Positions 41,430 through 52,164 of a stretch of 64,000 nucleotides of DNA are shown here, piece after piece. Below the pieces are notes generated by a model. It was not told the DNA's origin. It saw only the letters and a list, made by a program, of their open reading frames with translations, and made no database searches. Location of the stretch: the NCBI GenBank assembly GCA_963827515.1, contig CAWHBF010000008.1:1-64000 (forward strand). The letters run 5' to 3'. The position numbers and the translations under genes are program-made. Within the stretch, counting starts at the first letter, position 1. Each line of letters starts with the position of its first letter. This DNA comes from JABFSA01 sp963827515 (GTDB lineage Bacteria > Acidobacteriota > Vicinamibacteria > Vicinamibacterales > UBA2999).

Positions 41430-42170
41430 AGGGAAGGCCCGTTGGTGGGCGACAGAGGGGGACCAGGGCTATTTCCTTTACCCCCTCGCCGTCGAACTGC
41501 ATGGGGTTCATTCCGCCTGCGGAGGGCTTCCTCACCTTCCTCTTCCGCCAGGCGACCAGGCGGCACGGTATCCTCCTGGTCTTCGACGAGGTCATCTCGT
41601 TCCGCGTCGGCTACCACGGCTAGCGCCTGCTACGGCGGGCAGCCGGACCTGACCGCGTTCGGCAAGATCATCGGAGGTGGATTCCCCGATCCGGCGCCAC
41701 GGGCGGACGCGCCGAGGTGATGGAGGTGTTCCTCACCCGGACGCGGCTTGGACATCGACATCCGCGCCGGCACGTTCAGCGGCAACCCGGTCAGCATGAC
41801 TGCGGTCTTCGACGATGCCGACCACGCCGGCGGAGTTTGATCGCCCTGCAACGGCGCTGGCGCTCCACCGCGGGCACGCCTGGCTCGACGTGTTCCGGCT
41901 GCCGGTGCGCCTGGACAGGCCACCGGGGAGGGATCCCTGTTCCGACTTCCTTCGCTCCATCGGCCGCTCCCGGCAAGCGCGACCGCGACCTCGACCAGGC
42001 AGCCGAGGCGCGCATGGAGCGGCTCTTCCGGCGACCCTCCTGGACGCGGGCGTCCTGGTCCACACCACGGGGCTCGGGGCTGCTGGTCGATGGGGTCTAT
42101 GGGTGAGCACGAGGTCGAAGGACATCTGGTGGCCGTGGAGCGGGCCCTCGGCACTGCCGGCCGCGGCTCA
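41430..42170 (+). pseudogene. glutamate-1-semialdehyde aminotransferase-like (class III) fragment, frameshifted
   Basis: Joined frames give GFIPPAEGFLTFLFRQATRR, HGILLVFDEVISFRVGYHG (cofactor Asp in FDEVI), GGQPDLTAFGKIIGGGFP (PLP-lysine in GKIIGGG), GGRAEVMEVF, AGTFSGNPVSMTA and DAGVLVHTTGLG. This is the second half of a HemL-like aminomutase. The N-terminal half is absent because DNA ligase sequence precedes it, so a junction without adapter lies near 41400. HemL makes 5-aminolevulinate, but class III relatives with other substrates cannot be excluded. Confidence 0.75.
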
Positions 42171-42292
42171 CCGCGGGTCGGCGGCCGCAGCCATCGCCCG
42201 CGCCTTGCAGACTCCGTCGTCCGCTCCGGAACGGCCCGGCTCTCCCTGCGCCGCCTCCTCTATCACCTGTTCCTTGCCGTGGCCCTGGACCC

Positions 42293-42696
42293 TTGGTGGC
42301 GACTGGGCTGCTGATCTTCTGCGGGTGGCCCTGCCTCGGTCCGCCTCCGCGCGGGCTGCCGCTCGACGCGCCGTTCCCGGGGAGCTGGCGGTGGTTCTTC
42401 AGCGTGTGGCTGCCCGCCATGTTCCTCGCCTTCACGCTCCTTCATGAGCGCCTGTTCCGATGGACCCAGGGGCGCGGGCTGTCCGCTTCTGGCGCAGCGC
42501 GCGCGGGCATGGGACCGCGGGAGCGACGCGCTCCCGCCGCTGTTCTCTCCTTGGATGGCGGCATGGCGGCCGATCGGCTCCTGGCGACAGCCGCTCGCGG
42601 TGTTCTTCGTGGCGTTCTTGCGGCGAGGTTCTCGGGGCGGCGGTCATCGTCGCCTATCGAGCCTGGATCGCTGCGGCCGAGGCGGGGGCGCTGCCC
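42293..42696 (+). pseudogene. membrane protein fragment
   Basis: The frame at 42293 gives LLIFCGWPCLGPPPRG then SWRWFFSVWLPAMFLAFTLL and HERLFRW. Another frame near 42540 gives SPWMAAWRPIGSWRQPLAVF, FVAFL and VLGAAVIVAYRAWIAAAEAG. These are membrane helices with frame changes between them. It may be a separate small gene or the start of the next one. The family is not recognised. Confidence 0.4.
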
Positions 42697-44638
42697 ATGG
42701 CCCCGCGGCCACCTCCGCCGGGACAGCCTGGGCCCATCCACGAGGACCACGAGGTCCCCTACGAACGGGAGGCTCCGGCAGGACCGCTGCCGCTGCCCCC
42801 TGACCCGCTGCCCGCCCGCTCCCTCTTCTGGATCGCCTTCCTCCTCTACGCCTTTCTGGCCGCGTACGTCACCACCGCGCTGTCGACGGCCGGCGACGAG
42901 CACGTCTACCTGCTGAACGTGCAGAGTCTCTACGCCGACCGGGACCTCCAAGATCCGGAACAACGTCGCGGCCCGGGACTACGAGCGTTTCTACTGGGGC
43001 CGCGCAAGCCCGGAGACGTGCCTCCTGTTCATCGGCTTTCCACCCCGCCGCCCGGGTACGCGCTCGGCTCGACTTCCTGCCCGGGTATCCGCTGGGCGGT
43101 CGCCTGGGCGCGACCCTCATCATCGGGCTCTGCGCCGCCCTTCTGGGGGTCCAGGCCGACCGGCTGTGCCGGGACCTCGGCGTCTCACCGGTCGCCGCCT
43201 TCTGGGGGTGGGTCGTGGTGGCGCTCACGCCGCCGGTCTCGGCCAACTCCGGCCACGCGTATCCGGAGATCCCGGGGCGCTCGCCGCTGTCGTGGGCACC
43301 CGCGCGCCGCTGCGCCTGCCACACGGAGGCTGGCCGGCGCTGGCGATCGTGACCGCTTCAGCCGTGGCGCTGGTCGGGCTCAAGGACCGGGACGCGCCCG
43401 GCGAGCGCGGGACTTCGCGTGGGCCGTTGCGCGGCTGGCCCGGGGCCGGCGCGCTCTGGCCCTGGGCGTGCTGGCGGCGGCGGCAACGGCGGCCGGCGCT
43501 GCTTGCCCGGGGTCAACCCGATGCCGCGAGTCTTCCAGAACGTCCGCGGCGCCGCGCAGCTGTGGAGCGTGCTGCGCGCGTGGAACGAGCTGATGCCGCA
43601 GGCCGCCCTCGGGCTCCTCGCCGATCAGCGAGTTCGGCCTCCTCGACGACGGATTGCATGGGCGCTCGCCGCACCCGGTCGGCGCTCCGCGGCGCCGGCG
43701 CCGCGAGGCCGTGATCGGGGTCGTCGGGGTCACGCTCTTCTATCTCGTCGTCCTCGTGAAGTGGCGCTGGATGCAGTGGGACGCCGGCTGGACGCCGCCG
43801 CCCCGGTTTGTTGTCTGCGTGGCGCCGTTGCTGGTCCCCCTCGTCGCCGAAGTCTTCGACGCCGGCCGGGGCCGGGCGCTCGCGGCCGTGGACACGCTCT
43901 GCCTCGTCTGGAGCGCCGCCGTCGCGTTCGTGCTCGCGCTGGTGCCCTTCTGGCGCTACAACAACCTGGACGGCCGGACGACCCTGCTGCAGCTCGTGGG
44001 CGGCGCGATCCACTTCGCTCGCTCCCGTCGCTCCGGTTTCCCACCACGTGGACCTGCGACGCTGGCAGCGGGCGGCGCGCTGCTTCTCGCCGGGCGCCGG
44101 GACTGGGCCACCGACGACGCTCGCGCGCCGAGGGCTGGGGGTCGGGGCCGGCGACCTCTGCACCCGGCCCCGCAGTCGCGCTCACCGCGGCGATCGCGCT
44201 CGCCGGACGGCGCTGGCGGCGACGGCTCCCACCTGGACCATCGACGGGGCTGCCATGCGGCACTCCGCGGGCATCCAGTTCGGGTCGTACCAGTTCCAGG
44301 AGGTGGTATGGGTCATGACCCGGCCCGGCGAGGTGTCCGAGCGCATCGTCACGTGGCCCGGCGTGACGGAGATCACCATCGGCGCGGGCGGCCACCTGAC
44401 GATCCAGGGAACGCCGCGCATGCGGCTGCTCCTGGACGGGACGGCGATCTACACCTGGCCGCTCGCGGCCGGTCGAGACTGGGTCGCGCAGGAGTACGTA
44501 GCCCGCGTCCGACGGGATTCGCGGTGGCCCACGCCGCGATCTTCGTTCATGGATCTTCTTCGACTGGCGGGATGTCCAGGAGGTCCAGCACGCATGGGCG
44601 GCGACATCCGGCTGACGCGCCTTCCGGGCGCGGCCTAG
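42697..44638 (+). pseudogene. GT-C membrane glycosyltransferase-like protein, frameshifted
   Basis: A Pro-rich cytoplasmic start (MAPRPPPPGQPGPIHEDHEV) precedes SLFWIAFLLYAFLAAYVTTA and STAGDEHVYLLNVQSLY. The acidic DE in the first loop is typical of GT-C enzymes. More helices follow (LGATLIIGLCAALLG, AFWGWVVVALTPPV, WPALAIVTASAVALVGLKDR, REAVIGVVGVTLFYLVVLVK, RFVVCVAPLLVPLVAEVF and AVAFVLALVPFWRYNN). A soluble C-domain reads RHSAGIQFGSYQFQEVVWVM and ends at stop 44636. It should use a lipid-linked sugar in the inner membrane; the sugar and acceptor are unknown. Confidence 0.6.
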
Positions 44639-44892
44639 GCCTCCCCGGTGCCCCTCCCCACCGGCGGTGACGTGCGAGATAGCCGCGTCATGCAGGACAT
44701 CCAGGGGTCCGACCTGGTCGGCACCGCGCTCGACGACGTCGTCAACCCGGACCCACTCGACCAACTTCATCAAGGTCTACGTCCGCGACCGCGGGCGGCA
44801 CCGGCATGTTCGTCGACCGGAGGCCCGAGGCCGGCCCTTCCCCCTACCCGGCCGGCGCTGTCCGCGGGCGGCCTCGGCTCTCCTGCACGGCG
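44639..44892 (+). other. unassigned end of segment C
   Basis: A frame with VMQDIQGSDLVGTALDDVVN and PDPLDQLHQG is protein-like for 30 residues but has no recognised family; a shifted frame continues FIKVYVRDRG. The stretch ends at the next adapter-like scar. Confidence 0.3.
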
Positions 44893-44921
44893 AGCAATAC
44901 GAGAAATGAGCTGAAGAAGTA
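44893..44921 (+). other. Nanopore adapter-like scar, junction C/D
   Basis: AGCAATACG followed by AGAAATGAGCTGAAGAAGTA. Of the five scars this is among the closest to the full adapter (AGCAATACGTAACTGAACGA, then AGTACATT), with insertions of the kind long-read basecallers make. The base composition changes from about 70% to about 50% GC at this point. Confidence 0.8.
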
Positions 44922-45744
44922 TGTACAACAACAAGGCCATTGCTCTTACTAATTGCTGGCACAAGAAATACTTCACCGGTGAAGGAGCTATCCTCCAAGC
45001 CATCGAGATTCTGAACGAGTTCATGCAGGACAAGCGAGTAGTTGGTCATCAGTTCAATGCTGACCAGGAATGGTTCCTGCCGCTGGGTATGGACCTACGT
45101 CCTCAATACGCGGCACCAACAAGCTGCACCGTCGTATGCGTGGTGCTGAAACACGGCCCTTATGGGTCATGCCTATAACGAGACGGATGACTTCACCCTG
45201 ACAGGTCAGACGGTTCGGCTATACATCAATAATCACGCTACTACGTGACGTTGAAGAAATGGGCGAGCAAACATTGCAAGAAGACCGGTACCAAAGTTTC
45301 GGAGTTACCCGGTTATGGGATGTTCGGACGAACTTCTTTACCTCATACGGTCGTCATGATGACTAATGCGGCGCTTGGCGATTGTCCATCAGCATCTTGG
45401 AGAGCGATGGCTTTGACAATAACTGCTGGGAAAGGCGTATTGGATTTCGTTACGAAGCTGCGGTACCGGTCTTCGAGATCAATACAACAGGGTTGCTACT
45501 CGACCGCAATCGTGTGGACGAGCTGACCCGAGATGTAGACTGGGGCTGAAGGAGGCGTTGGATAAGAGATTTGGACGCGCGCCCAGTGGAGAAACTCCTG
45601 AATCTGGAGTCACGCTTCGAGGTAGCCTAACTCCTGTTTGGTGGAAGAAGTAGATGGCGACCCCAAGTATCAGGATGGACTCGCTGTCGTTTGCGACCCA
45701 GAGGTGGTCAGAGTCGTGGGTGCCTTGCCGGTGCCTAGACGGGA
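44922..45744 (+). pseudogene. phage-like family A DNA polymerase fragment, frameshifted
   Basis: Joined frames give MYNNKAIALTNCWHKKYFTG, LQAIEILNEFMQDKRVVGHQ then FNADQEWFLPLGMDLRP. The VGHxFxxDxxFL pattern is the Exo II part of a 3'-5' exonuclease domain. Later frames give HAYNETDDFTLTGQTVRLY, QEDRYQSFGVTRLWDVRTNF, PVFEINTTGLLLDRNRVDEL and LKEALDKRFGRAPSGE, where the G.LLD...V..L segment is typical of PolA-like proteins between exonuclease and polymerase domains. GC is moderate. I assign it to a phage-type DNA polymerase with moderate confidence. It is not the lambda control DNA used in Nanopore runs as far as I can compare. Confidence 0.5.
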
Positions 45745-45792
45745 AGCAATACGATGAGTTGAGCAAAAAAAAAAAAAAAAAAAAAAAAAAAC
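45745..45792 (+). other. Nanopore adapter-like scar with 28-nt poly-A, junction D/E
   Basis: AGCAATACG at 45745-45753, ATGAGTTGAGC, then 28 adenines at 45765-45792. The layout copies that of 24957-24997: core, short degraded remainder, poly-A. Sequence on the right has a different character from that on the left. Confidence 0.8.
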
Positions 45793-47084
45793 CATCTCCC
45801 TCCTCAAAGAAATCTTTGGCACCAAATAGTGGTAGAACATTCAAGGTGCAGGCCATGCCAACAGCGGCCCTGCACAGTTGTGTGTGTGAGCCAGCGCTGG
45901 CCGTGTACGTGGTGCGCATGTGATCGGCACCAACATGATGACATCATTGAGATGCTGCTGGAGATGCCATGCTCAGTTGAGAGTGCGAACAGGGCGCCGG
46001 CGCAACCACCGTGTCTGTGACATGCCGCCATCTCCAGCCACACCGCCACATCCCCCAGTTCGATCCACCACCATCCACCGCCATTCCTCCTGCAAACACC
46101 AGGCCGCGACCTGCTCGAAACCGATCCTGGCACCCGCTCCGCATCTGTTTGCGCGCGCACCCGGGGTTCCGCGGCGACATCACGCCGGGCCAGCGGCACC
46201 AGCGCGCCCCGCCGCCGTCGACGACAAGGCTTCCAGTGATGGTTACTGATGTGATGCCACCACCGCCTCGTTGTCGCTTCTGAGTGCACATGCCAACGTG
46301 GAGAGAGGTTTACAAGGCGGCGGCTTGTTTGTTGACCTCATCTGTAGCTCCACCACCGCGCCTGCCACAGCATCGTACACAGCGTGATTGAAATCCTGCA
46401 AGGCGAGCATTTACTTGCCAGCCCCGTTGCTCAGTGACGGATGATTTCCGTCATCAAACAGCCCAGGATGTGCTGGTACTGGTCGGCAGCCAGCCACCCT
46501 GGCCGTCCATTCTCCAGCCGCCCACCACCACCGCCGGGCAGCTCGGCAGACCGCCGCCATGCCGCGCAAGAGCCCAGCGTGCCAGCGCGCCCACCTCCTG
46601 GTTTCATCAGCGACAGGTGCTCCGTGCAGGATCAGCGAGTGCACAGTACCTTTGCCTCTGCCTGAGGTTGTCTCTCTCTCTTCAGGTGCATGTGATTTGT
46701 ACTCACCGCCGGTGTCTGCTGCATGCCCGCCTGCAGTTGCCTGGGCAGGCCCAGAACGGGTGCTGCCGCCATGTTCGGGTGCCAAGCCGGATTGAGGAGG
46801 AGGTGGCGCCAGGGGGCTGGGTAGTGTCCACGTCCACCGCATCACTTCATCGCCATTGTCCTCCTCCACCTGAATCCTGCATGCAGGGTGATGATCATTA
46901 GATTTGTGATGGAATCTGTGACCACCGGGACTGCTGATTGCATTGCGCTGAAGTGGACACAGCTGTCCATGCCCAGGAGATGGTCACTACATTTTAAACG
47001 GTGACAGTTTCCAGACAGACAAGGGACAGGAGAACGATGCAGAAATCGTGTACACCACCACCACCAGCTGAAGGGGTCCTCGCC

Positions 47085-47117
<33 letters not shown>

Positions 47118-47569
47118 GCTTGCTCACTGCAGGGCTCCATTTCCTCGGGCAAGCGGCGGGCACCCATGCATGCTGGCCATCACCCATCATGCTGCTGGAT
47201 CCAGGAGGGCGTGTGTCGTCGTGCACACCTTGTGATCCTTCACCAGCGCCACCAGGTGCACCATGCTGGTGCGGCAGGGGTTGGATGGAGGCAGATCATT
47301 GGGTGCAGGGTGGAACCCAGGACCCAGGCCCACACACACACGCTTCGGCCAGGCAGGCATCAGTGATGACAGCACCATTGCTGCAGTGTGCCACAATGGG
47401 TGACGACATGGCGAGATGCCGGGGGTTGGCACGCCACGCCATGGCGGCAGGTTGGACATTGAAAACACCACCACAGGCAACGGGCGAGAGCAACCAGCTG
47501 AAAAAAAAAAAAAAACCAATACCTGCTGGGAAAAATCACAGCTTCATTGTTGTGACAAAACATACAAAA

Positions 47570-47585
47570 CCCCCCCCCCCCCCCC
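47570..47585. repeat. poly-C tract, 16 nt
   Basis: Sixteen cytosines in a row. The exact length is unreliable in long-read data. Confidence 0.85.
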
Positions 47586-48074
47586 GCACCACGCCACACA
47601 ATCCACAGTGTGTGTGCCAGATCCACATCCCCGCTGAAGTGTTTGGTGAGCAATTGCCGCTGTGGCGAGGAGATGATTTCGCCGACCCAGTTTTGCTTCC
47701 GCAGTCCATGACCTCGCCATCTGGTCCACCGCGCCGCGCCAACATTGTGATTGAGCTGGCATTCCAAGTATGTATAGTCGGCGATCCAAGTTCCTATCAC
47801 ATGTGCATACCAGGACATGGAGGTCAGACATTCACTGCCAGCACGCAGTATACATTTTTCATTTACCTCTCGCGTCCCACACAAGGCTTGCGTGCACCAA
47901 TCCCGTTGGAAATTCATGACGGTTGTGTGACACATCCCGTTTTCATTTCTGAATGATGACATCTGGCTCCGTTGCGCGGACGTTCACAAGATGATGATCT
48001 TTTGGGCTGGTAAACATAACCGGCTGCTATTGCACGCCGCGCTGTGTTTCCGGGAGAATTGCTTTGATCGCGCC

Positions 48075-48096
48075 AGCACATGCAACTGAACGCAAG
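48075..48096 (+). other. diverged Nanopore adapter-like scar, junction E/F
   Basis: AGCACATGCAACTGAACGCA followed by AG. Against the adapter AGCAATACGTAACTGAACGA, the first four bases and the AACTGAACG core match exactly and the middle differs by a small indel. Immediately to the right the minus-strand frame of the capsule-type protein becomes meaningful (GLTQ and upstream), while to the left it is random. Confidence 0.65.
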
Positions 48097-49516
48097 ACGG
48101 CCAATTGCCCTCTGCGTCAGCCCTTTATTCCTGATCCACGCCTCTCCCGCGACGATGACCGGCAATCCGATGCTCGTCAGTTCCACACCCATCTTCGTGC
48201 CATAGATGATGGCGGCATCACACAGCGACATGAGGGCGTACGTGCCGATATCGCTCTCCGGCGGAACGACGATGATATTTGAGGCGAGCTCGGGGACCCG
48301 CTTCCGCAGCTCGTCGAGAATCGGTTGGCGCGACGGCGGGAAACCGCTGATCTCCGCCGGGTGCACGCGGATGAGCAACTGCAGGTCTCGTCGCGTCGCA
48401 AAGTGCCTCGCACGTCTGCACCAGCCACTCGACGATGTTCGGAAACGCGTTGGCTGGGTAGTGAAGCTGTGCGTCCCAGGTGACGTTGGTGAGCAGTCCG
48501 ATGACCGGCTTCGACGGGTCCAGGCCAACCCGTCGGGCGATGTCCTCGGGATCCTGGTGACGGGCCCGGTGGAAAACGATCCAGTCGAAGAGCCCTTCCC
48601 GACGGCTCGCGAGATATTTCGTGAGCTCACGATCCTGAGTCGGTGACAGCGGCGTTCGCTCCCAATGAGCGCTCGGCTCCGTCATCAGCGTGTGGTGATA
48701 CGTGTCGTCGTGGCTGAAGATGAAACGCCGCTTGCGATAGGCCACGTTCCAGGTGGAAACGTGCACACCTTCCTGACGGGCGACCTCACCCACGATCCCC
48801 GGGAACATAGATGCCGTGCGTCAGCACCGTCGATCTAAACCCGACGCCACGCATCAGCCGTCGGGATGCGAACGCGGTCAGCAGGGCCGACTCGAGATAG
48901 CGCCGCAGGACCGGCTCCGCCGCCGGCTCGGCCTCGAGAGACCCTGTTGCAAAGAAACGCAGGGCGCCGGCGTGGGCGTGCTCGCCAACGGCCAGGCCGT
49001 CGACTACCAGAGATCGATGCGATCGAAGGGCTCTGACGCCGCGCTGCGTCGCGCCTCTGCTCGATCGGAAGGCGTCAGCCATTCACTGTATCGATGGACC
49101 TTCAAACCGAGCTGGGCGTACACGCGTTCAGCCGGCCACGTGCAGTCCCGACACAAATCCCGAGACGGTCCGCGTTCGACGAAGGTCGAGATATTGGCGT
49201 AGAGGGACGCGTCGCACTCCGCACACGCGGTCATGACGCCGTCGCAGAGCAGGGCGTGAACCTCGGCACCTCTGAACGTCAGCGCCGCGGCAACCGCACT
49301 TTCGAGCGTGATGCCATGCGCATACGAACCAATCGTGGTCGCCATCAGCACACGGGGGCCGCCTATCGCTGCCCCTCGCGCAGACTGCCAGAGCGCAGTG
49401 TCGGCGGCCAGTTGCACCTGCCAGTCGGGATACGCACCGAACCTCGCGTGGTACCACCGTCGCGCCAGGCGGGTGGCACGCCACAGCGTCGGCAACCGTC
49501 TGATGCCGTGCCTCAC
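48097..49516 (-). pseudogene. capsule polysaccharide biosynthesis-type protein, three frameshifts, 3' end cut
   Basis: The start is GTG 49516, overlapping the HAD gene stop (GTGA). Joined frames give TTIGSYAHGITLESAVAAAL, ERGPSRDLCRDCTWPAERVY (CxxC), VVDGLAVGEHAHAGALRFFA, VLTHGIYVP, EGVHVSTWNVAYRKRRFIFS, PVIGLLTNVTWDAQLHYPAN, LQLLIRVHPAEISGFPPSRQ and MSLCDAAIIYGTKMGVELTS, GLPVIVAGEAWIRNKG. This matches glycosyltransferases of capsule type with two Rossmann halves, where RVHPAE and the GTKMGVEL segment contact the sugar nucleotide. Frame changes lie near 49008, 48800 and 48405. The C-terminus is lost at the scar. It is the last gene seen of the operon. Confidence 0.7.
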
Positions 49517-50198
49517 GCCACGCCGCCCTCATCGTCGATGAGTCTCACGAACGCATCAGGACTGGGAAGTTCGCTGAAGACACGCCAGGGATCGCACGCC
49601 TGAAGCTCTTCGAGCGCGTACCTCCCGTCGCAACGGCAATCGTTCGCGCGTTGATGGCGCCCGCGCACTCGACGTCGTGCGGTGTGTCCCCGATGACGAA
49701 CAGCTTCTCCTCGGCCACAGGCCCCCGCTGCTTCGCCAGATCCAGCGCACGCCTGGCGATCGAGGCACGATCACCGGTATCCTCCGCGAACGCGCCGTCC
49801 GGAAGGTCCTGCATGAGGTCATAGTGCCTGAGTTTGGCACGAGCACCTGCACGCGTATTTCCCGTCAGAAGATACGACTGGACGTCGGAACGGCCCTGCA
49901 GACGCTCGAGAATCTCGCGCACATTCGGCATCACGCGACCCTGTTTTCGAGGCAAACTCGTCGGCAGGAGCTCGCCGTAGCGATCGACGAAGCGTCGCAG
50001 CGTGTCCTCGTTGGATTCGACCCCGAGCATCTCGAAGGTCTTGACCGCGATCTGATAGTCCGTCAGGCCGGCAATCCTCATGCGCGCGAGCTCGAACTCC
50101 CCGCCAATCAGCTCGCGCACGGCATCTTCCCAGGCGAACACCCCGGCCTTGGCGGTCGAGAGCAGGGTGCCGTCGATGTCCCAGAAAAGAGTCGTCAT
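49513..50198 (-). pseudogene. HAD-superfamily phosphatase, one frameshift near the end
   Basis: ATG 50198 overlaps the transketolase stop (ATGA). Motif I is FWDIDGTLL with Asp7 as nucleophile and Asp9 as acid/base; motif II is LLTGNT; motif IV is FVIGDTPHDVECA. A cap domain inserted after motif I has the helical pattern of phosphoglycolate-phosphatase-like enzymes. Near 49623 one base is missing; with it the end becomes YALEELQACDPWRVFSELPS and VRLIDDEGGVA, stop 49513. It should remove a phosphate from a small sugar phosphate. In this operon the product of the NeuB-type synthase or its precursor is a likely substrate, which is inference. The frame is open far upstream of 50198, but that part overlaps transketolase and is rejected. 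Confidence 0.75.
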
Positions 50199-52164
50199 GC
50201 CGGCTGCGGCACCGTGCCCGCCCTCCGCCGGTCCACCGCGGCGTGAAAAGCCTTCACGAGCGATGGGATATCCAAGCCGTGATGCGAGAGTAATTCGTCG
50301 TTGGTCCCACACTCCGGCAACGCCGTGACGCCGACGCGTGCAACGCCCGCCGCCGGCTCCAGCCCGAGCGAGGCAATCGCCGCAGCCAGCATTTCGCCTT
50401 GCCCGCCGTGCACGTAGTGGTTGTCCAGCAACACGATCGTGCGGTGATCGCCGATCGTCTTCCCGAGCCAGGCAGGATCGACGCGATTGAGCCACGGGAG
50501 GTTGACGAGCCGCGTCGTGAGGCCGGTCTTCTGGTGCAGCTCCTCGGCCGCGTGCCACGCATTGGACAGCAACCATGGACCGTAGCCGAACACGACGAGA
50601 TCGCGTCCCTCGCGCACGACCCAACCGTGACCTGGCTGCACCGGCTGCCCAGCCGGATACGCGAAGGGCACAGGCCACTTCACGGAAACGAGCCGTAGGT
50701 ACAGCTCTCGGCGGCGGTGTTCACCAGGTAGTCGAACAGTGCGTGCACCTCATCGGCGACGGCCGGTTCGGCCATCAGCAGATTCGGCACCGACCCCAAG
50801 ACGCTGATGTCACGCACAGACTGGTGCGAGTGACCGGGCCCACCGGGCAGAAGACCGGCAAGGGAGCCAACATAGATCGCCTTGGAACCCTCACTGCACT
50901 GGTTGTAGATCTGTTCGTTCGGCCTCGCCGACAGAAAACAGGCAAACGAATGCACGACCGGGAGGGCACCTCGCCGGGCCAGCCCACACGCCATCGACAC
51001 CATGTCCTGCTCGGCAATCCCGCACTCGACGAAGCAATCCGGATACTTCTTCGCGAACGGCACGAGGCCGCAGTCTTTCACGAGATCCGCATCGAGTGCC
51101 ACGAGGTGCGGGTGGCGGTCTGCCTGCGACAGCAACGCGTCACTGTAGGCGTTGATGAGATTCTGCGTATCGCGCGGCTCGCGTCGCTCTGGACGCCGGC
51201 CCCCCTTCGTGACAACCGCGCCCAGGCCACCCGCCTTGAAGAGGCGTGCGGCGCTCTCCAGCAGCTCCTTCGATCCGTTCGCGTACTCGGCTTCGGTCGG
51301 CGCGCCCGAATGGTACGCATATAACGCACCCGCCATCAGGGCCGGCCCTTCCATGAAGGACACGCCCTTCCCTTTGACCGTGTCGGCGATCACGAGCTTC
51401 GGACGATCGACGATACGATCGAGCGCGCGGATCGTCTTCTCGATCGCCCGCACGTCGTGCCCGTCGCAGCGGGTCACGTGCCATCCGAAGGCGCGAACCT
51501 TCGCCTCGACGTCGCCCAGATCGCTCACCTGCTCGACCCAGGTGTCGGATTGGATCTTGTTGTGATCGACGAACACGACGATCTCGTCGAGCCGCCGGCT
51601 CGCGGCGGAGGCGAGCGATTCCCAGAACTGCCCTTCTTGCAGTTCGCCGTCTCCAGTCAGCACGAAGATTCGGCGCGGATGACCAGCGAGGCGATTGGCA
51701 ATCGCCATGCCCTTGGCCTTCGAAATTCCCATTCCGAGCGAACCCGTATTCGCCTGGATGTACGGTGTCTCCACGTGGGGATGACCGGGCAGTCCGTGCA
51801 GGCGACGCAGATGATCCGCCTTGTCTTCCGGTAGCAACCCGAGCCCGATCAGCACAGAGTACAGAGCGGGCGCGTCGTGCCCTTTCGACGAAAAGAAGAT
51901 GTCGCAGGCGCCTGGCCCCTTGTCGAGATCGCGTATCTCGTTGAGGAACAGCCAACTCATGATCTCGAGCGAGCTGAAGCTCGTTCCGATATGTCCGGAC
52001 CAGGCGCGCGCGATCATGTAGAGCGTGTTGATTCGCGCGAGCGCGGCGAACGCTTCCGCCGTGTCGGCGGCCGGCAGTCCGGCCCCGCAGAGCCGGCGAA
52101 ACTCCACCGCCGGCACGTAGACGAGTTCGTCGCTGGTAACCTGGTCTAGTTGCTGTTCGCCCAT
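50195..52164 (-). pseudogene. transketolase, single chain, one frameshift
   Basis: The start is ATG 52164 (MGEQQLDQV), overlapping the end of the CMP-transferase gene by 19 bases. The TPP-binding part has RINTLYMIARAWSGHIGTSF, SSKGHDAPALYSVLIGLGLL, GSLGMGISKAKGMAIANRL and FVLTGDGELQEGQFWESLAS (GDGE..EG..W..). The pyrimidine domain has VALDADLVKDCGL, FVECGIAEQDMVSMACGLA (catalytic Glu in GIAEQ) and FACFLSARPNEQIYNQCSE. One base is missing near 50700; with it TYLRLVSVKWPVPFAYPAG leads into the C-domain (DLVVFGYGPWLLSNAWHAAE) and stop 50195. At about 655 residues it is a full transketolase, although homologs in surface-sugar clusters are often two genes. It transfers a two-carbon unit between sugar phosphates. 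Its presence here suggests a custom sugar precursor. Confidence 0.85.

Noticed and set aside
44922..45744. Nanopore lambda control DNA
   Set aside because: The translated segments do not resemble the lambda right-end genes (lysis, Bor and nearby) present in that control.
45765..45792. Poly-A as the tail of a eukaryotic transcript for the segment on its right
   Set aside because: It lies between an adapter-like core and the segment, and the sequence before it is phage-like, not a transcript end.
49545..50678. A 377-residue protein starting at 50678
   Set aside because: The first 160 residues are an out-of-frame reading of the transketolase C-domain; the HAD motif starts at 50198 with an ATGA overlap.
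50680..52164. A two-subunit transketolase (494 residues plus a separate C-subunit starting at GTG 50683)
   Set aside because: The strand TYLRLVSVKWPVPF spans the break if one base is added, so a frameshift in a single chain is simpler. The apparent GTGA overlap keeps some doubt.
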